Numbered from the stretch's first letter, positions 1 through 7,993 are shown. The stretch is DNA of 64,000 nt from Nostoc calcicola FACHB-3891 (GCF_014697355.1 NZ_JACJRQ010000003.1:1-64000); one strand, 5' to 3'. The notes: generated by a model not told the origin, from the letters alone. A program made the numbers and translations.

Positions 1-1
1 T

Positions 2-400
2 GCTGGCGACCATCCGGATGTGGCTACTAGCTTGAACAATTTAGCAGCACTCTACAAAAGCCAAGGGAGGTACAGCGATGCCGAACCACTATACGTAGAA
101 GCTTTGGCAATGACAAAGCGCCTGTTTGCTGGCGACCATCCGGATGTGGCTACTAGCTTGAACAATTTAGCAGCACTCTACAAAAGCCAAGGGAGGTACA
201 GCGATGCCGAACCACTATACGTAGAAGCTTTGGCAATGAGAAAGCGCCTGTTTGCTGGCGACCATCCCAATGTGGCTACTAGCTTGAACAATTTAGCAGG
301 ACTCTACTATAGCCAAGGGAGGTACAGCGATGCCGAACCACTATACAGTGATGCTTTGGCAATGTGCCAACGAGTGTTAGGAGTTAATCATCCCACTACC
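2..400 (+). repeat. 126-bp tandem repeat inside the TPR gene
   Basis: Units begin at 2, 128 and 254, each 126 bp (42 codons); the first two are almost base-identical and the third differs at a few sites. A fourth, diverged unit begins at 380. Identity at the DNA level, not only in protein, points to recent duplication or gene conversion and to variable copy number. Confidence 0.9.
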
Positions 401-559
401 GCAACAATTCGAGAAAATCTAGCAATCTTGCAACGCCAGTCTACTCCTCGTCCTATCCGCAAACGTCCCTTAGATCGGTTTGTGCAAACGTTAAAAGTGA
501 TATTAATTTTACCTTTTTATTTGTTGTGGCGATTGGCTAAAAAATTAATTCGTCATTAA
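2..559 (+). CDS. TPR (kinesin light chain-like) repeat protein, 3' part
   Basis: The frame is open to the left edge, so the gene starts outside the window; the first visible ATG at 20 is internal. The protein carries 42-residue TPR units of the type found in kinesin light chain (motifs DHPDVATSLNNLA and GRYSDAEPLY), three nearly identical and a last divergent one ending ENLAILQ. After them comes a basic, hydrophobic tail (about the last 35 residues, ILILPFYLLWRLAKKLI) that could anchor it in the membrane. Such proteins in cyanobacteria are protein-interaction scaffolds, often joined to NB-ARC or CHAT domains, but that part is not visible here. Family assignment is secure; function is not. Confidence 0.85.
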   Translation, partial: AGDHPDVATSLNNLAALYKSQGRYSDAEPLYVEALAMTKRLFAGDHPDVATSLNNLAALYKSQGRYSDAEPLYVEALAMRKRLFAGDHPNVATSLNNLAGLYYSQGRYSDAEPLYSDALAMCQRVLGVNHPTTATIRENLAILQRQSTPRPIRKRPLDRFVQTLKVILILPFYLLWRLAKKLIRH

Positions 560-593
560 AAAAGCAAGTCCAGGCGATAGAGTTTGCAATCTA

Positions 594-670
594 GTAGTTT
601 TGAGCGTTCGTCGTACCACTTCGTGGAAGCAAGCTACGCACAGCGTCAAACAAGATACAGCGATGTCTAC
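594..670. repeat. Small dispersed repeat in spacer
   Basis: The spacer after the TPR gene holds GC-rich short-repeat vocabulary (CACTTCGTGGAAGC, GCGATGTCTACCGAC) of the kind scattered through Nostoc genomes and seen again inside the NRPS gene here. No coding capacity was recognised. Confidence 0.4.
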
Positions 671-715
671 CGACTTATGATAAAACTAGTAAACCCTACT
701 TAACACAAGTTGGTA

Positions 716-967
716 ATGAGTCAATTTATCCAACCCATCAACTTGCAAATATCACCTGATTCCTTAAATCAAGGTGAACGATCTATCATCCAGGAATTAG
801 CTTTACAGTTGTACGCACAGAATATTTTTACCTTTAGTCAAGCACGTCATCTAGCTAACTTATCTGTATGGGAATTTCAGAAACTTTTAGGAGAAAACAA
901 AATCGAACGTCATTACAATGAAGCAGATTTAGCTCAAGATATTGAAACAATTGAAGCAGGTTATTAG
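716..967 (+). CDS. UPF0175 family protein, probable antitoxin
   Basis: A protein of 83 residues. The core ALQLYAQNIFTFSQARHLANLSVWEFQKLLGE matches UPF0175, a small helix-turn-helix-like family usually encoded just upstream of a DUF3368 PIN-domain toxin. The ATG at 716 is preferred over the in-frame TTG at 710. The C-terminus YNEADLAQDIETIEA is the usual family ending. The partner gene begins 5 bp downstream but is broken by an insertion, so this may be an orphan antitoxin. The family match is firm; the antitoxin role is inferred from context. Confidence 0.8.
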   Translation: MSQFIQPINLQISPDSLNQGERSIIQELALQLYAQNIFTFSQARHLANLSVWEFQKLLGENKIERHYNEADLAQDIETIEAGY

Positions 968-972
968 AGATT

Positions 973-1255
973 GTGACCGTTGTTTCTAACGCTACGCCTT
1001 TGATAAATTTTGCAGCTATTACAGCAATTTTCAGGTAATTAAACCATAGGGTAGGGGCGCACAGCTGTGCGCCCCTACAAAGGATTGTGGTTCAAATAGA
1101 TGAAAATTGCTATTAATCGTCTTGATATCTTGCAAACTGCATTTAGCCAAATTGTTATTCCCCAAGCTGTTTATAATGAAACGACAGTTGTAGGTTTTCC
1201 AGGATCGGAATTTATATTACAAGCGATCGCTGCCAGATGGTTACAAGAGTTTTAA
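973..1255 (+). pseudogene. DUF3368 / PIN-domain toxin gene split by an insertion
   Basis: From the GTG at 973 the frame reads MTVVSNATPLINFAAI, the standard DUF3368 amino end with the first acidic-cluster region of a PIN nuclease. It then runs into a 94-bp insertion (1021-1114) with a stop codon. Joining base 1020 to base 1115 restores one frame: NRLDILQTAFSQIVIPQAVYNE and on to the stop at 1253-1255. The restored product is only about 62 residues, so the C-terminal half of the PIN fold, with its remaining metal ligands, is also missing. The gene is therefore doubly disabled. It sits directly behind its UPF0175 partner, as in intact modules. Confidence 0.8.
1021..1114. mobile_element. MITE-like element inserted in the DUF3368 gene
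   Basis: The 94-bp insert has inverted ends AGCAATTTTCA (1023-1033) and TGAAAATTGCT (1101-1111) and is flanked by GCTATT on both sides. Its centre is a perfect 28-bp palindrome at 1051-1078 (core GCGCACAGCTGTGCGC). No transposase is encoded, so it would be moved in trans. The interrupted reading frame proves that it is an insertion. Confidence 0.75.
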
Positions 1256-1261
1256 CCTTAT

Positions 1262-1345
1262 CCTTAAGAATGGTGTCGTACTCTCGCCGATAACGCACCT
1301 TACAAATACTTAATCTTGTTCAAAAATCAAACCGGATTCCTATAT
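1262..1345. repeat. Relics of two dispersed inverted-repeat elements
   Basis: Bases about 1272-1300 repeat one arm of the hairpin at 4557-4628 (GGTGTCGTACTCTCGCCGAT). Bases about 1318-1344 are the reverse complement of 27797-27824 (TATAGGAATCCGGTTTGA). Both are decayed or partial copies. Confidence 0.6.
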
Positions 1346-1351
1346 AATCGA

Positions 1352-2443
1352 TTAGTTACCGATAGGTGGAGCCAGAGCTACACGCAAAATACCACCACCA
1401 CCAATGCTGTTTGAACTGTTGTTATCAACAATAGAAAGTGCTTGAAATAGTCTCATCAATTCCTGATAAAACTTGCCACTTTTATCATTCAAATTGTAGC
1501 CATAGATTTGACGAAACTCTTGATTAACTCCTTGTTCAACTGCAATGTCATGAGAATCCCATGCTGAATCGTCAACCACATAAGCACCATAATCTTGTAG
1601 TGCATGAAAGATTTTTTTAGCTGCGGCTGTTTGCAAGTTGAGATTATATGTCCTTAATGTTGGCGCAATGGCTAATAAGGTTCCTTGTACAAGGGCAGGG
1701 TTTTTACCACCATAAACTCGAGCTGCATAGTTATCAGCACGATTTGCAGGCCAACGATACCCAGGAATAGAATTTGTGTAGTAAAGGTATTTTTTAGCCC
1801 ACAGCAGAACTTTTAAGGCGTGGCGAATAGGTTGATTGTTGGTAAGTTCACCTTTGCGAATAGAACCACCAATAGAAGAAAGACCAGAACCAAAATGTGC
1901 GCCGCCTATTCCGTCTCCATAAATATTGATATCGGGAAAGTAACGCCAACCATAAATTGAGCCTCCTTTTTGGCAACGAGTCAAAGGTTCAAGCTGCACT
2001 AGGGTTTTACCATCTGGCATCAAAAATGCTGAAGCATTGTTAGGTGTATAATATGGATATTGTGTGGCATCTGGAATAATCAATGTATCTGGTATCGGTA
2101 AATAAATGTTCATTGATTGAGTGCCTGTACAGCGTCCTTGACCCCAAGCACCAGGGGCATAAACTGGACGTAGTGGATTTTTGGGATTAATTTTGTAAAA
2201 GTACTCTTCATCGATGCCAATATTCTCTGCCCTCTCAATATTCGCCCTGATGTAACGGGCTTTTGAGCCAATAGGCATATTCCAAGGCGATTTAGATGAA
2301 AAAGGCCACAAAAACTTGTCTCGCGTCACGGTTTGACTGCAAGTAGGTGAATGGTGAAAACTTAGAGTCACTACAATACTGATGACAATAATAAGTAAAC
2401 GTAGCTGATGCGTGCGGTTGGTCAGAATTACAAAAATACTCAT
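1352..2443 (-). CDS. Secreted protein of unknown function
   Basis: A protein of 363 residues. The amino end has a hydrophobic stretch (LRLLIIVISIVVTLSF, about 14-29) followed by a Cys-Ser region, so it is exported or membrane-anchored. The mature part has conserved-looking blocks: WPFSSKSPWNMPIGS, GDGIGGAHFGSGLSSIGG, GYRWPANRADNYAA and DYGAYVVDDSAWDS. I recall similar blocks in secreted bacterial proteins of unknown function but cannot name a family. The rhythm of short loops with Trp, Gly and Asp suggests a carbohydrate-active or beta-rich enzyme; this is only a guess. It stands alone, with elements on both sides. Confidence 0.7.
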   Translation of the reverse strand: MSIFVILTNRTHQLRLLIIVISIVVTLSFHHSPTCSQTVTRDKFLWPFSSKSPWNMPIGSKARYIRANIERAENIGIDEEYFYKINPKNPLRPVYAPGAWGQGRCTGTQSMNIYLPIPDTLIIPDATQYPYYTPNNASAFLMPDGKTLVQLEPLTRCQKGGSIYGWRYFPDINIYGDGIGGAHFGSGLSSIGGSIRKGELTNNQPIRHALKVLLWAKKYLYYTNSIPGYRWPANRADNYAARVYGGKNPALVQGTLLAIAPTLRTYNLNLQTAAAKKIFHALQDYGAYVVDDSAWDSHDIAVEQGVNQEFRQIYGYNLNDKSGKFYQELMRLFQALSIVDNNSSNSIGGGGILRVALAPPIGN

Positions 2444-2529
2444 CAGATGTAGTCTTTACTAATTTCATGGCAACACAATCTACCCCAATACGGTTCGGAT
2501 AAGCAGTATGAACTTCCCTTGTAGTCTGG

Positions 2530-2680
2530 GAAAAGGTTAAGGGGTAAGGGGTAAAGGATGTATTTGAAACCTTTCCCCTTTCCCCTTTCCCCCTTCCCCT
2601 TTCCCCTTTCTCCTTTCCCCTTTCCCCTTTCCCCTTTCCCCCTTCCCCCTTCCCCTTTCCCCCTTCCCCTTTCCCCCATT
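2530..2680. repeat. Polypyrimidine tract (CCCTTTCC repeats)
   Basis: About 115 bases consist almost only of runs of CCCCTTTCC and CCCTTCC on the plus strand. Such a homopurine/homopyrimidine mirror-like tract can form triplex (H-DNA) structures and is prone to length change. The reading frame through it encodes only Gly/Lys/Glu/Arg repeats and is not considered a gene. Confidence 0.8.
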
Positions 2681-2802
2681 CAGTGCATGACGATCGCTTT
2701 TAATTTGTATATGCTTTAAGAAGTATTAAAATCATGCTCCTATTTTTCGGTATTCGTATCTAGCAAATTGTAATTATTAAACTGACAAGCTTGAGAAATA
2801 TA

Positions 2803-3198
2803 ATGATGAAATCCTTTTTTATCCCCTTAATCCTAGCCATGAGCGCACTTGCTCTCCCTCAGAGTGCCTATGGTAACCAAGAGAATGCCCCAAATGCAAG
2901 AGGCGATCGCAATGAGGCTCAAGCTTTATTGACCGAACCAGCCACCATAAATACTAAATGGAGGAACTTTAGCGGGCAAACTATTAATCTAAGACCAACT
3001 TCTCAATCAATTTCAGCAGTCCAAGACGAAGAATGTAAAAAAATAAAGCCGCTGGAAATCCTCAATAACCCAGAATCTTTCTTCAAGGAATGTCCCCAGC
3101 AAACAAATGCCCAAAGAAATCAAAATTCTGAGCCAGTTGAGTATTTCAAGGTTCCTAAACTTGATTCTGGCATTAAACTAACAGTTACTCAGTTCTAA
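2803..3198 (+). CDS. Small secreted protein, unknown
   Basis: A protein of 131 residues if translation starts at the ATG at 2803 (2806 is equally possible); an in-frame TTG at 2791 is less likely. Residues 1-25 (MMKSFFIPLILAMSALALPQSAYG) form a clear Sec signal peptide with a cleavage site near AYG. The mature region is polar and contains two Cys residues (DEECKKIKP and FFKECPQQ) that could pair. No known domain was recognised. The stop codon TAA lies exactly at the start of a dispersed-element end (TAAGGGACTTCCA). Confidence 0.65.
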   Translation: MMKSFFIPLILAMSALALPQSAYGNQENAPNARGDRNEAQALLTEPATINTKWRNFSGQTINLRPTSQSISAVQDEECKKIKPLEILNNPESFFKECPQQTNAQRNQNSEPVEYFKVPKLDSGIKLTVTQF

Positions 3199-3225
3199 GG
3201 GACTTCCAAATCAAAAAATATCCCA
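3196..3225. repeat. Solo end of a TAAGGGACTTCC inverted-repeat element
   Basis: The 30 bases match the left ends of the elements at 6774 and 44058 (GGGACTTCCAA, then A/T-rich with ATATTCC-like or ATATCCC). No right end was found before the next gene, so this is a remnant. Confidence 0.55.
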
Positions 3226-3231
3226 AAACTG

Positions 3232-3669
3232 ATGCAAAAAATGCATGAGATATTTATGTTGGCTGCTTTGAACGAAAGCAGAAAAGCTTTGCCTGAATGT
3301 TTACCAAACCCACCAGTGGGCTGTGTAATTGTAGATGCTCAAAAGATAGTAGCTCAAGGATACACCCATGCCCCAGGCAAACATCATGCTGAAGCTGACG
3401 CACTTAATCAGCTTCAAATTCAAGCTTTTGATTACTTAAAAATGTACGTCACCCTTGAACCTTGTTCTTTTCATGGACGCACACCCGCATGTGCTTTAGC
3501 GATCGCCAAAGATCCTCGTATACATGAGATATATGTATCTATCATCGATCCAGATCCCCGCAATCATGGTCAAGGATTAGACATTCTTAAAAAAGCAGGG
3601 AAGACGGTTCATGTGGGGTTATACGCCAATGAAGTAGGCGATTTTCTGAACCAATATCTATTGAGATGA
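3232..3669 (+). CDS. RibD-type zinc deaminase, stand-alone deaminase domain
   Basis: A protein of 145 residues (an ATG at 3241 is an alternative start). Zinc and catalytic motifs of the cytidine deaminase fold are visible: HAEADAL (His and Glu) and EPCSFHGRTPAC (two Cys). The extended PCSFHGRTPAC signature and the N-terminal CLPNPPVGCVIV are typical of the deaminase half of RibD (5-amino-6-ribosylamino pyrimidine deaminase of riboflavin synthesis). The reductase domain that normally follows is absent: the protein ends 30 residues after DPRNHGQGLDIL. It could act with a separate reductase or on a different pyrimidine or purine. No riboflavin genes are adjacent. Confidence 0.8.
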   Translation: MQKMHEIFMLAALNESRKALPECLPNPPVGCVIVDAQKIVAQGYTHAPGKHHAEADALNQLQIQAFDYLKMYVTLEPCSFHGRTPACALAIAKDPRIHEIYVSIIDPDPRNHGQGLDILKKAGKTVHVGLYANEVGDFLNQYLLR

Positions 3670-4070
3670 TGCTTGAAGAGACGATTAACTATGGTAATAC
3701 TGTAGGAATCTTTTAAGATATTTAAACAATCTTTACAAAAATTCGTATTAGATCCCACTAATCAAGAACTCTTGGACTGGACACGATATCAATCAATTGT
3801 GGGGGCGTATAGATTGGTGTTCCTAGAGCATCGATTCAGTAATCAAAAACCTAACCCCCCAGCCCCCTTCCCTTCAAGGGAAGGGGGAGCTAAACTCCCC
3901 TCTCATCGTAGGAGAGGGGTTGGGGGAGAGGTTCTTCCAGGATTACTGAATTGGCATTCCTAGTCATCTATGTGTGGTGAGTATTTTGGGAAAAACTATT
4001 ATTACTTATGCTGCATAGCAGTCCAGCACTCAGCTCTCAAGGCGTATCTTTTTGCTTTGGGAGGATATTA

Positions 4071-4280
4071 ATGGCGATCGTGGGTGTTGCTGTCTTGCCA
4101 AGTATTAACCTTGGTGTTAATGTGACCACTGTTACTACTTTTAGTTTAAAAAATGTCATCACTAGCAGTTACATCCATAATACCAGACCTGATGCAGATG
4201 TCTGCGTGGAATATGGCACAAGCGCAATTGTCACACATACGCGGCTGTTTTTTTGGCATCTCAAATCTTCTCAAAGTTAA
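4071..4280 (+). CDS. Possible small hypothetical protein
   Basis: An open frame of 69 codons from the ATG at 4071 (90 from the ATG at 4008). It begins with a hydrophobic segment (MAIVGVAVLPSINLGVN) that could be a signal or anchor, followed by polar residues. No family was recognised, and the ribosome-binding sequence (GGGAGG at about 4059) is close but plausible for 4071. Codon choice is not clearly coding. It could equally be chance. Confidence 0.25.
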   Translation: MAIVGVAVLPSINLGVNVTTVTTFSLKNVITSSYIHNTRPDADVCVEYGTSAIVTHTRLFFWHLKSSQS

Positions 4281-4503
4281 TGTTATGTAACTGACTATGC
4301 AATCTAAATCTGTGTTGCGTAATCACCACTGGGAAATTGTACAAAAAAATAACTGTAAAAACAGGTTACATACTTTTAAATTCATCCCGGTATCGAGAAA
4401 ATGTTGCCAATTTTATTTTTATGTTTTTAAGTAGCTAGGCAAAAATAAATCAAACTTTATAGTCAGGACAGTAATCTTGAAAATATTGAATCACTCACTA
4501 AAA

Positions 4504-4681
4504 ACTAGGCTCTTCTTTTCTCTGAAATTATGCTTACCTAATTATTTAGATACGTAGGGTGCGTTATCGGGGAGAGTACGGCACCCAATCCTTAAGAATG
4601 GTGTCGTACTCTCGCCGATAACGCACCCCAAAAATACTAGGCTCTTATTTTCTCTGGAATTATGCTTACCTAGTTTTTTAG
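4504..4681. repeat. Hairpin element flanked by 46-bp direct repeats
   Basis: Two imperfect copies of a 46-bp segment (ACTAGGCTCTTCTTTTCTCT type, 4504-4550 and 4636-4681) flank a long inverted repeat. Its arms GGTGCGTTATCGGGGAGAGT (from 4557) and its complement (to 4628) pair over almost 28 bp. Confidence 0.7.
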
Positions 4682-5012
4682 TATTTAATTAGATTAATTC
4701 ATGATAAGTTAAAGATATAAATGGCTGATTGGATATTGAATAAACTTGAGGATATGCAAAAATTACTTATTCCTAAAGGAGTGTGACAACTTAAACTTAT
4801 AGATTGAATAATACTTTTGGTAATTGATTTGTCAGTGTTAAAGATGGTAATATTAGGGGGGACTTGATTTGGGGTTGATTATTTTCAATAATTGACTTTT
4901 AATGTATCAAAGACAGAAATTCATTAGTCTTGCCAATGGATAGATTAGCAGTGTAAAAGGGCTATAAGTCTGAGTATATAGACTTGATACCAATAAATTA
5001 AGAAGGTTACAT

Positions 5013-5017
5013 AGGAG
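5013..5017 (+). promoter_or_regulatory. Ribosome-binding site of the sigma factor gene
   Basis: AGGAG lies 9 bases before the ATG at 5027 and fixes that start. Confidence 0.7.
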
Positions 5018-5026
5018 TGAATAACC

Positions 5027-6046
5027 ATGAGCAACTTAACATCTCCACAAACCGAAGTTCAAAAAACGAAGAAAAAAAGTTTAGTTGCAGATAAAAAAGC
5101 TCGAACTACAGATGATATTGTGCGTATTTATCTGCAAGAGATCGGGCGTGTAGATTTGTTGACTCGTGAGCAAGAGATTCTTTTTGCCCAAAAAGTGCAG
5201 CAGATGATGAATTTACTAGCAGCTAAAGAAGAATTGGCTGTGAAACTAAATCATGAACCGACGCTGCAAGAATGGGCAGATCGGATGGAGTTAAGTGTTG
5301 AGGTGTTGGAGCAAGAGCTAAATCAAGGACAGCAAGCCAAGCAGAAAATGATTCAAGCGAATCTGCGATTGGTGGTAGCTGTGGCGAAAAAATACCAGCA
5401 CCGCAACTTAGAATTTATGGATTTAATCCAAGAGGGTACTTTGGGTTTAGAGCGAGGGGTAGATAAATTTGATCCCGCTCTTGGTTATAAATTTTCTACC
5501 TATGCTTACTGGTGGATTCGTCAAGGAATCACACGAGCGATCGCTCAGCAAGGACGTACAATTAGATTACCAATTCATATCTTTGAAAAACTGAATAAAA
5601 TTAAGCGGGTACAGCGAGAATTATCTCAACAATTGGGTCGCGTTCCCACTACCGCTGAAATTGCCGAAGCGTTGTCTTTGACACCCAGCCAAATTCGTGA
5701 GTGTTTGTATTTAGCTCGTCAACCCTTTTCCCTAGAAGCGCGAGTTGGGGAACAACAGGATACAGAATTGCAAGACATATTGCAAGATGACGGACTTTCT
5801 CCTGAAGACTACGCCGCTGAAGAATCGTTGCACCAAGACTTACAAAACTTGTTGTCAAAACTGTCTCCCCAGCAACGAGAAATATTAACCTTGCGTTTTG
5901 GTTTGACAGATGGACATGAACTATCTTTAGCACAAATTGGCGATCGCATGGGTATTAGTCGAGAACGCGTGCGTCAGATAGAGCAAAAAGCTCTCAGTCT
6001 TCTGAGGCGTCAAAAGGAACAAGTACGTAGTTATTTAGCTAGCTAA
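5027..6046 (+). CDS. Group 2 RNA polymerase sigma factor (SigB-like)
   Basis: A 339-residue sigma-70 family factor lacking the long region 1.1 of primary sigma factors, which places it in cyanobacterial group 2 (SigB/C/D/E). Region 1.2 is at about 30-54 (DIVRIYLQEIGRVDLLTREQE). Region 2 is at 108-172, with the core-binding and -10 recognition helices (FMDLIQEGTLGLERGVDKF, STYAYWWIRQ). Region 3 is at 178-255. Region 4 is at 280-330, with the -35 helix-turn-helix (LAQIGDRMGISRERVRQIEQ). These factors redirect RNA polymerase under stress, carbon or nitrogen shifts. The N-terminal lysine-rich tail (QKTKKKSLVADKKART) is typical. It is monocistronic behind a long A/T-rich leader. Which SigB paralogue it is cannot be told from sequence alone. 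Confidence 0.93.
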   Translation: MSNLTSPQTEVQKTKKKSLVADKKARTTDDIVRIYLQEIGRVDLLTREQEILFAQKVQQMMNLLAAKEELAVKLNHEPTLQEWADRMELSVEVLEQELNQGQQAKQKMIQANLRLVVAVAKKYQHRNLEFMDLIQEGTLGLERGVDKFDPALGYKFSTYAYWWIRQGITRAIAQQGRTIRLPIHIFEKLNKIKRVQRELSQQLGRVPTTAEIAEALSLTPSQIRECLYLARQPFSLEARVGEQQDTELQDILQDDGLSPEDYAAEESLHQDLQNLLSKLSPQQREILTLRFGLTDGHELSLAQIGDRMGISRERVRQIEQKALSLLRRQKEQVRSYLAS

Positions 6047-6277
6047 GATTGTTTTGGAGTCAGAATTCACCAACTCAGAACGGGCTACGCCAAGCTGGGC
6101 TAACAGAATTCACAATGGTTAAAAAATCAATGTTTGTACGCATGGTTGATTTGATTTCAATTATCAAGCTTGGGTATCCAAGCCTTCTGAATCCTGTATT
6201 CTGAATTCTGACTCCTGAATTCTGAATTCTGAATTCTGACTCCTGTATTCTGAATTCTGAACATCAAAAAATTTGAT
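6047..6277. repeat. GAATTCTGACTCC-type repeat cluster
   Basis: The spacer between the sigma and allA-like genes contains CTACGCCAAGCTGGGCTA and then tandem GAATTCTGAATTCTGACTCC units (about 6184-6262). The same vocabulary recurs at 7998, 8161, 11150, 14428, 14695, 19300, 27990, 57634 and 58105-58312. Confidence 0.7.
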
Positions 6278-6772
6278 ATGAGCAGTTCACAAACAGTACA
6301 ACAATTGGAGGCGCAATGGGTAACGCCACAAAACTTTTCACCTTACGGACAGGTCATTTTTGCTAGTCAAGATGGCAAAGCTTATGATGTCGAAGATGCC
6401 AAGTTAAATTTGCAAAATGGAATTCCGCGATTTTATATTATGCGGTTGGATAAAAGGGGGCGAAAGTTTCATAAAATTACTCGCCACGTCCAATGCACTC
6501 AATGTTTGGGTTCATTGTCAGGAAAAGATTGGTTAATTGCAGTTTGTCCACCGAATAATGATGTGAATGAACCAGCCTTAGAGAAAATTGCTGCTTTCCG
6601 CATTCCCGGAAATTGTTTTATCAAATTACATGAAGGAACTTGGCACGCTGGCCCATATTTTGAACATGAAGCTGTAGATTTTTATAATTTAGAACTAGCT
6701 GATACAAATTTGGTAGATCATTTCACTCATGATTTTATCAAAAGTCATCAGTTGGAATTTGAAATGATATAG
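6278..6772 (+). CDS. Ureidoglycolate lyase-like cupin protein
   Basis: A protein of 164 residues of the ureidoglycolate lyase (AllA, PF04115) type. In the purine/allantoin pathway this enzyme splits ureidoglycolate to glyoxylate and urea. Visible family marks: VTPQNFSPYGQVI at 16-28, RHVQCTQCLGSLSGKDWL in the middle and KLHEGTWHAGP near the end, where the His residues would bind metal. Length fits the family. Neighbours are not purine catabolism genes, so the substrate in this organism is uncertain; many cyanobacteria carry such a gene alone. The stop codon abuts a MITE-like element. Confidence 0.8.
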   Translation: MSSSQTVQQLEAQWVTPQNFSPYGQVIFASQDGKAYDVEDAKLNLQNGIPRFYIMRLDKRGRKFHKITRHVQCTQCLGSLSGKDWLIAVCPPNNDVNEPALEKIAAFRIPGNCFIKLHEGTWHAGPYFEHEAVDFYNLELADTNLVDHFTHDFIKSHQLEFEMI

Positions 6773-6773
6773 T

Positions 6774-6876
6774 AAGGGATTTACAAGGAAAAAATATTCC
6801 ATAGTAGGGGCGCACAGCTGTGCGCCCCTACAAATGTACAAATAATTTGGGATAATTTATTTTCTGGAAGTCCCTA
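6774..6876. mobile_element. MITE-like element, TAAGGGA..TCCCTA family, copy A
   Basis: About 103 bp with inverted ends (TAAGGGATTTACAAGG left, CTGGAAGTCCCTA right) and the 28-bp GCGCACAGCTGTGCGC palindrome in the centre (6804-6831). It is closely similar to copy B at 44058-44157. It begins one base after the stop codon of the preceding gene. Confidence 0.75.
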
Positions 6877-6927
6877 ACTAAACCGTATTTCTATATAAGA
6901 TGTTATTTATAAAGAAAGGTTGTGGCC

Positions 6928-7983
6928 ATGAGCAACTCAACTCCATTAGATGACAATACAACTGTCCCCAAAAAGAAAGGTCGCTCACTCCCTCCAAAGC
7001 TGATTATTTGGCTGGGAATGTTTGTCTGGACAACCCTTTGGCGGATAATGATGTCAAAGCTTGCTCCTACCAATAAGTCAGGAGCATATATTCGTCCTAG
7101 TAGCCAATTTCGCAACTTTATCAGCACCGAAGAGGGAAACCCTTACCAACCAGCAGCGGGACGCTACAGACTTTATGTTGGGTTGGGTTGTCCTTGGGCG
7201 CACCGAACTTTAGTAGTGCGATCGCTTAAAAAACTCGAAGCAGTAATATCAGTATGTATCGTCTCTCCTTCTCCCATTGAAGGCGGTTGGATATTCAACG
7301 AAGAAGAACAAGGTTGTCGCACCCTAGTTGAATTTTATCAGCGGGTAGAACCTGGCTACAGCGGACGCGTTACAGTTCCAATCCTGTGGGATAATCAAAC
7401 AAAAACCATCGTCAATAATGAGAGTTCAGAAATTATTGTCATCCTCAACTCTCAATTTAACGAGTTCGCCAACAACCCAACATTAGATCTTTATCCAGAA
7501 GAACTCAAAGAAAAAATTGACTGGTGGAATGAGAAAATTTACCACGCGGTAAATAACGGCGTGTATCGCTGCGGTTTCGCCCAAAGCCAAGAAGCGTATA
7601 ATCAAGCCTGTAATGAAGTGTTCACAACTCTCGATGAGATTGACATTGCATTGCAAACTAATCGATATCTGTGTGGCGACAATCTCACACTTGCAGATGT
7701 GCGTTTATTTACCACGTTATTTCGCTTTGATAGCGTCTATTACAGCTTATTTAAATGTAATCGGCGACGCATTCGAGACTATCAAAACCTGGGAGCTTAC
7801 TTAAGAGATTTATATCAACTTCCAGGTGTTGCTGACACCTGCGACGTAGAAACTGTGAAACGAGACTACTACGGTAACTTGTTTCCACTCAACCCCGGCG
7901 GAATCATTCCCGATGGCCCTGATATGTCCTATCTGAATCAACCACATAATCGCGATCGCATCAGCAAAGTGAATGCTTTATAA
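6928..7983 (+). CDS. Glutathionyl-hydroquinone reductase (Ecm4/YqjG-type GST)
   Basis: A protein of 351 residues from the ATG at 6928; a GAAAGG ribosome site ends 8 bases upstream, and the GTG at 6922 is less likely. The thioredoxin-like N-terminal domain holds the catalytic CPWAHR motif (YVGLGCPWAHRTLVV) typical of S-glutathionyl-hydroquinone reductases, which remove glutathione from quinol conjugates. The C-terminal all-helical GST domain includes NNGVYRCGFAQSQEAY and LTLADVRLFTTLFRFD. The family's NNESSEII motif is present. An N-terminal extension of about 35 residues with a hydrophobic patch (LIIWLGMFVWTTLW) is unusual and might tether it to membrane. It is monocistronic. Confidence 0.9.
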   Translation: MSNSTPLDDNTTVPKKKGRSLPPKLIIWLGMFVWTTLWRIMMSKLAPTNKSGAYIRPSSQFRNFISTEEGNPYQPAAGRYRLYVGLGCPWAHRTLVVRSLKKLEAVISVCIVSPSPIEGGWIFNEEEQGCRTLVEFYQRVEPGYSGRVTVPILWDNQTKTIVNNESSEIIVILNSQFNEFANNPTLDLYPEELKEKIDWWNEKIYHAVNNGVYRCGFAQSQEAYNQACNEVFTTLDEIDIALQTNRYLCGDNLTLADVRLFTTLFRFDSVYYSLFKCNRRRIRDYQNLGAYLRDLYQLPGVADTCDVETVKRDYYGNLFPLNPGGIIPDGPDMSYLNQPHNRDRISKVNAL

Positions 7984-7993
7984 GTTACATTGA

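Larger units (their letters stand above)
3670..5026. other. 1.36-kb spacer: repeats and a long sigma-factor leader
   Basis: Bases 3704-3810 hold a short open frame without ATG (reading DPTNQELLDWTRYQ) that may be a gene remnant. Bases 3848-3950 hold a C-rich/G-rich dispersed repeat (CCCCTTCCCTTCAAGGGAAGG). Bases 4504-4681 hold a hairpin with flanking direct repeats, described separately. From about 4690 to the sigma gene the DNA is A/T-rich, with no gene seen; it probably holds the promoter and leader of that gene. Confidence 0.5.

Noticed and set aside
2443..2679. Open frame coding Gly/Lys/Arg/Glu repeats
   Set aside because: It is only the purine strand of a polypyrimidine tract; no ribosome site and no protein-like composition.
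3772..3963. Open frame with TTG start
   Set aside because: More than half is a dispersed G-rich/C-rich repeat; at best a remnant.
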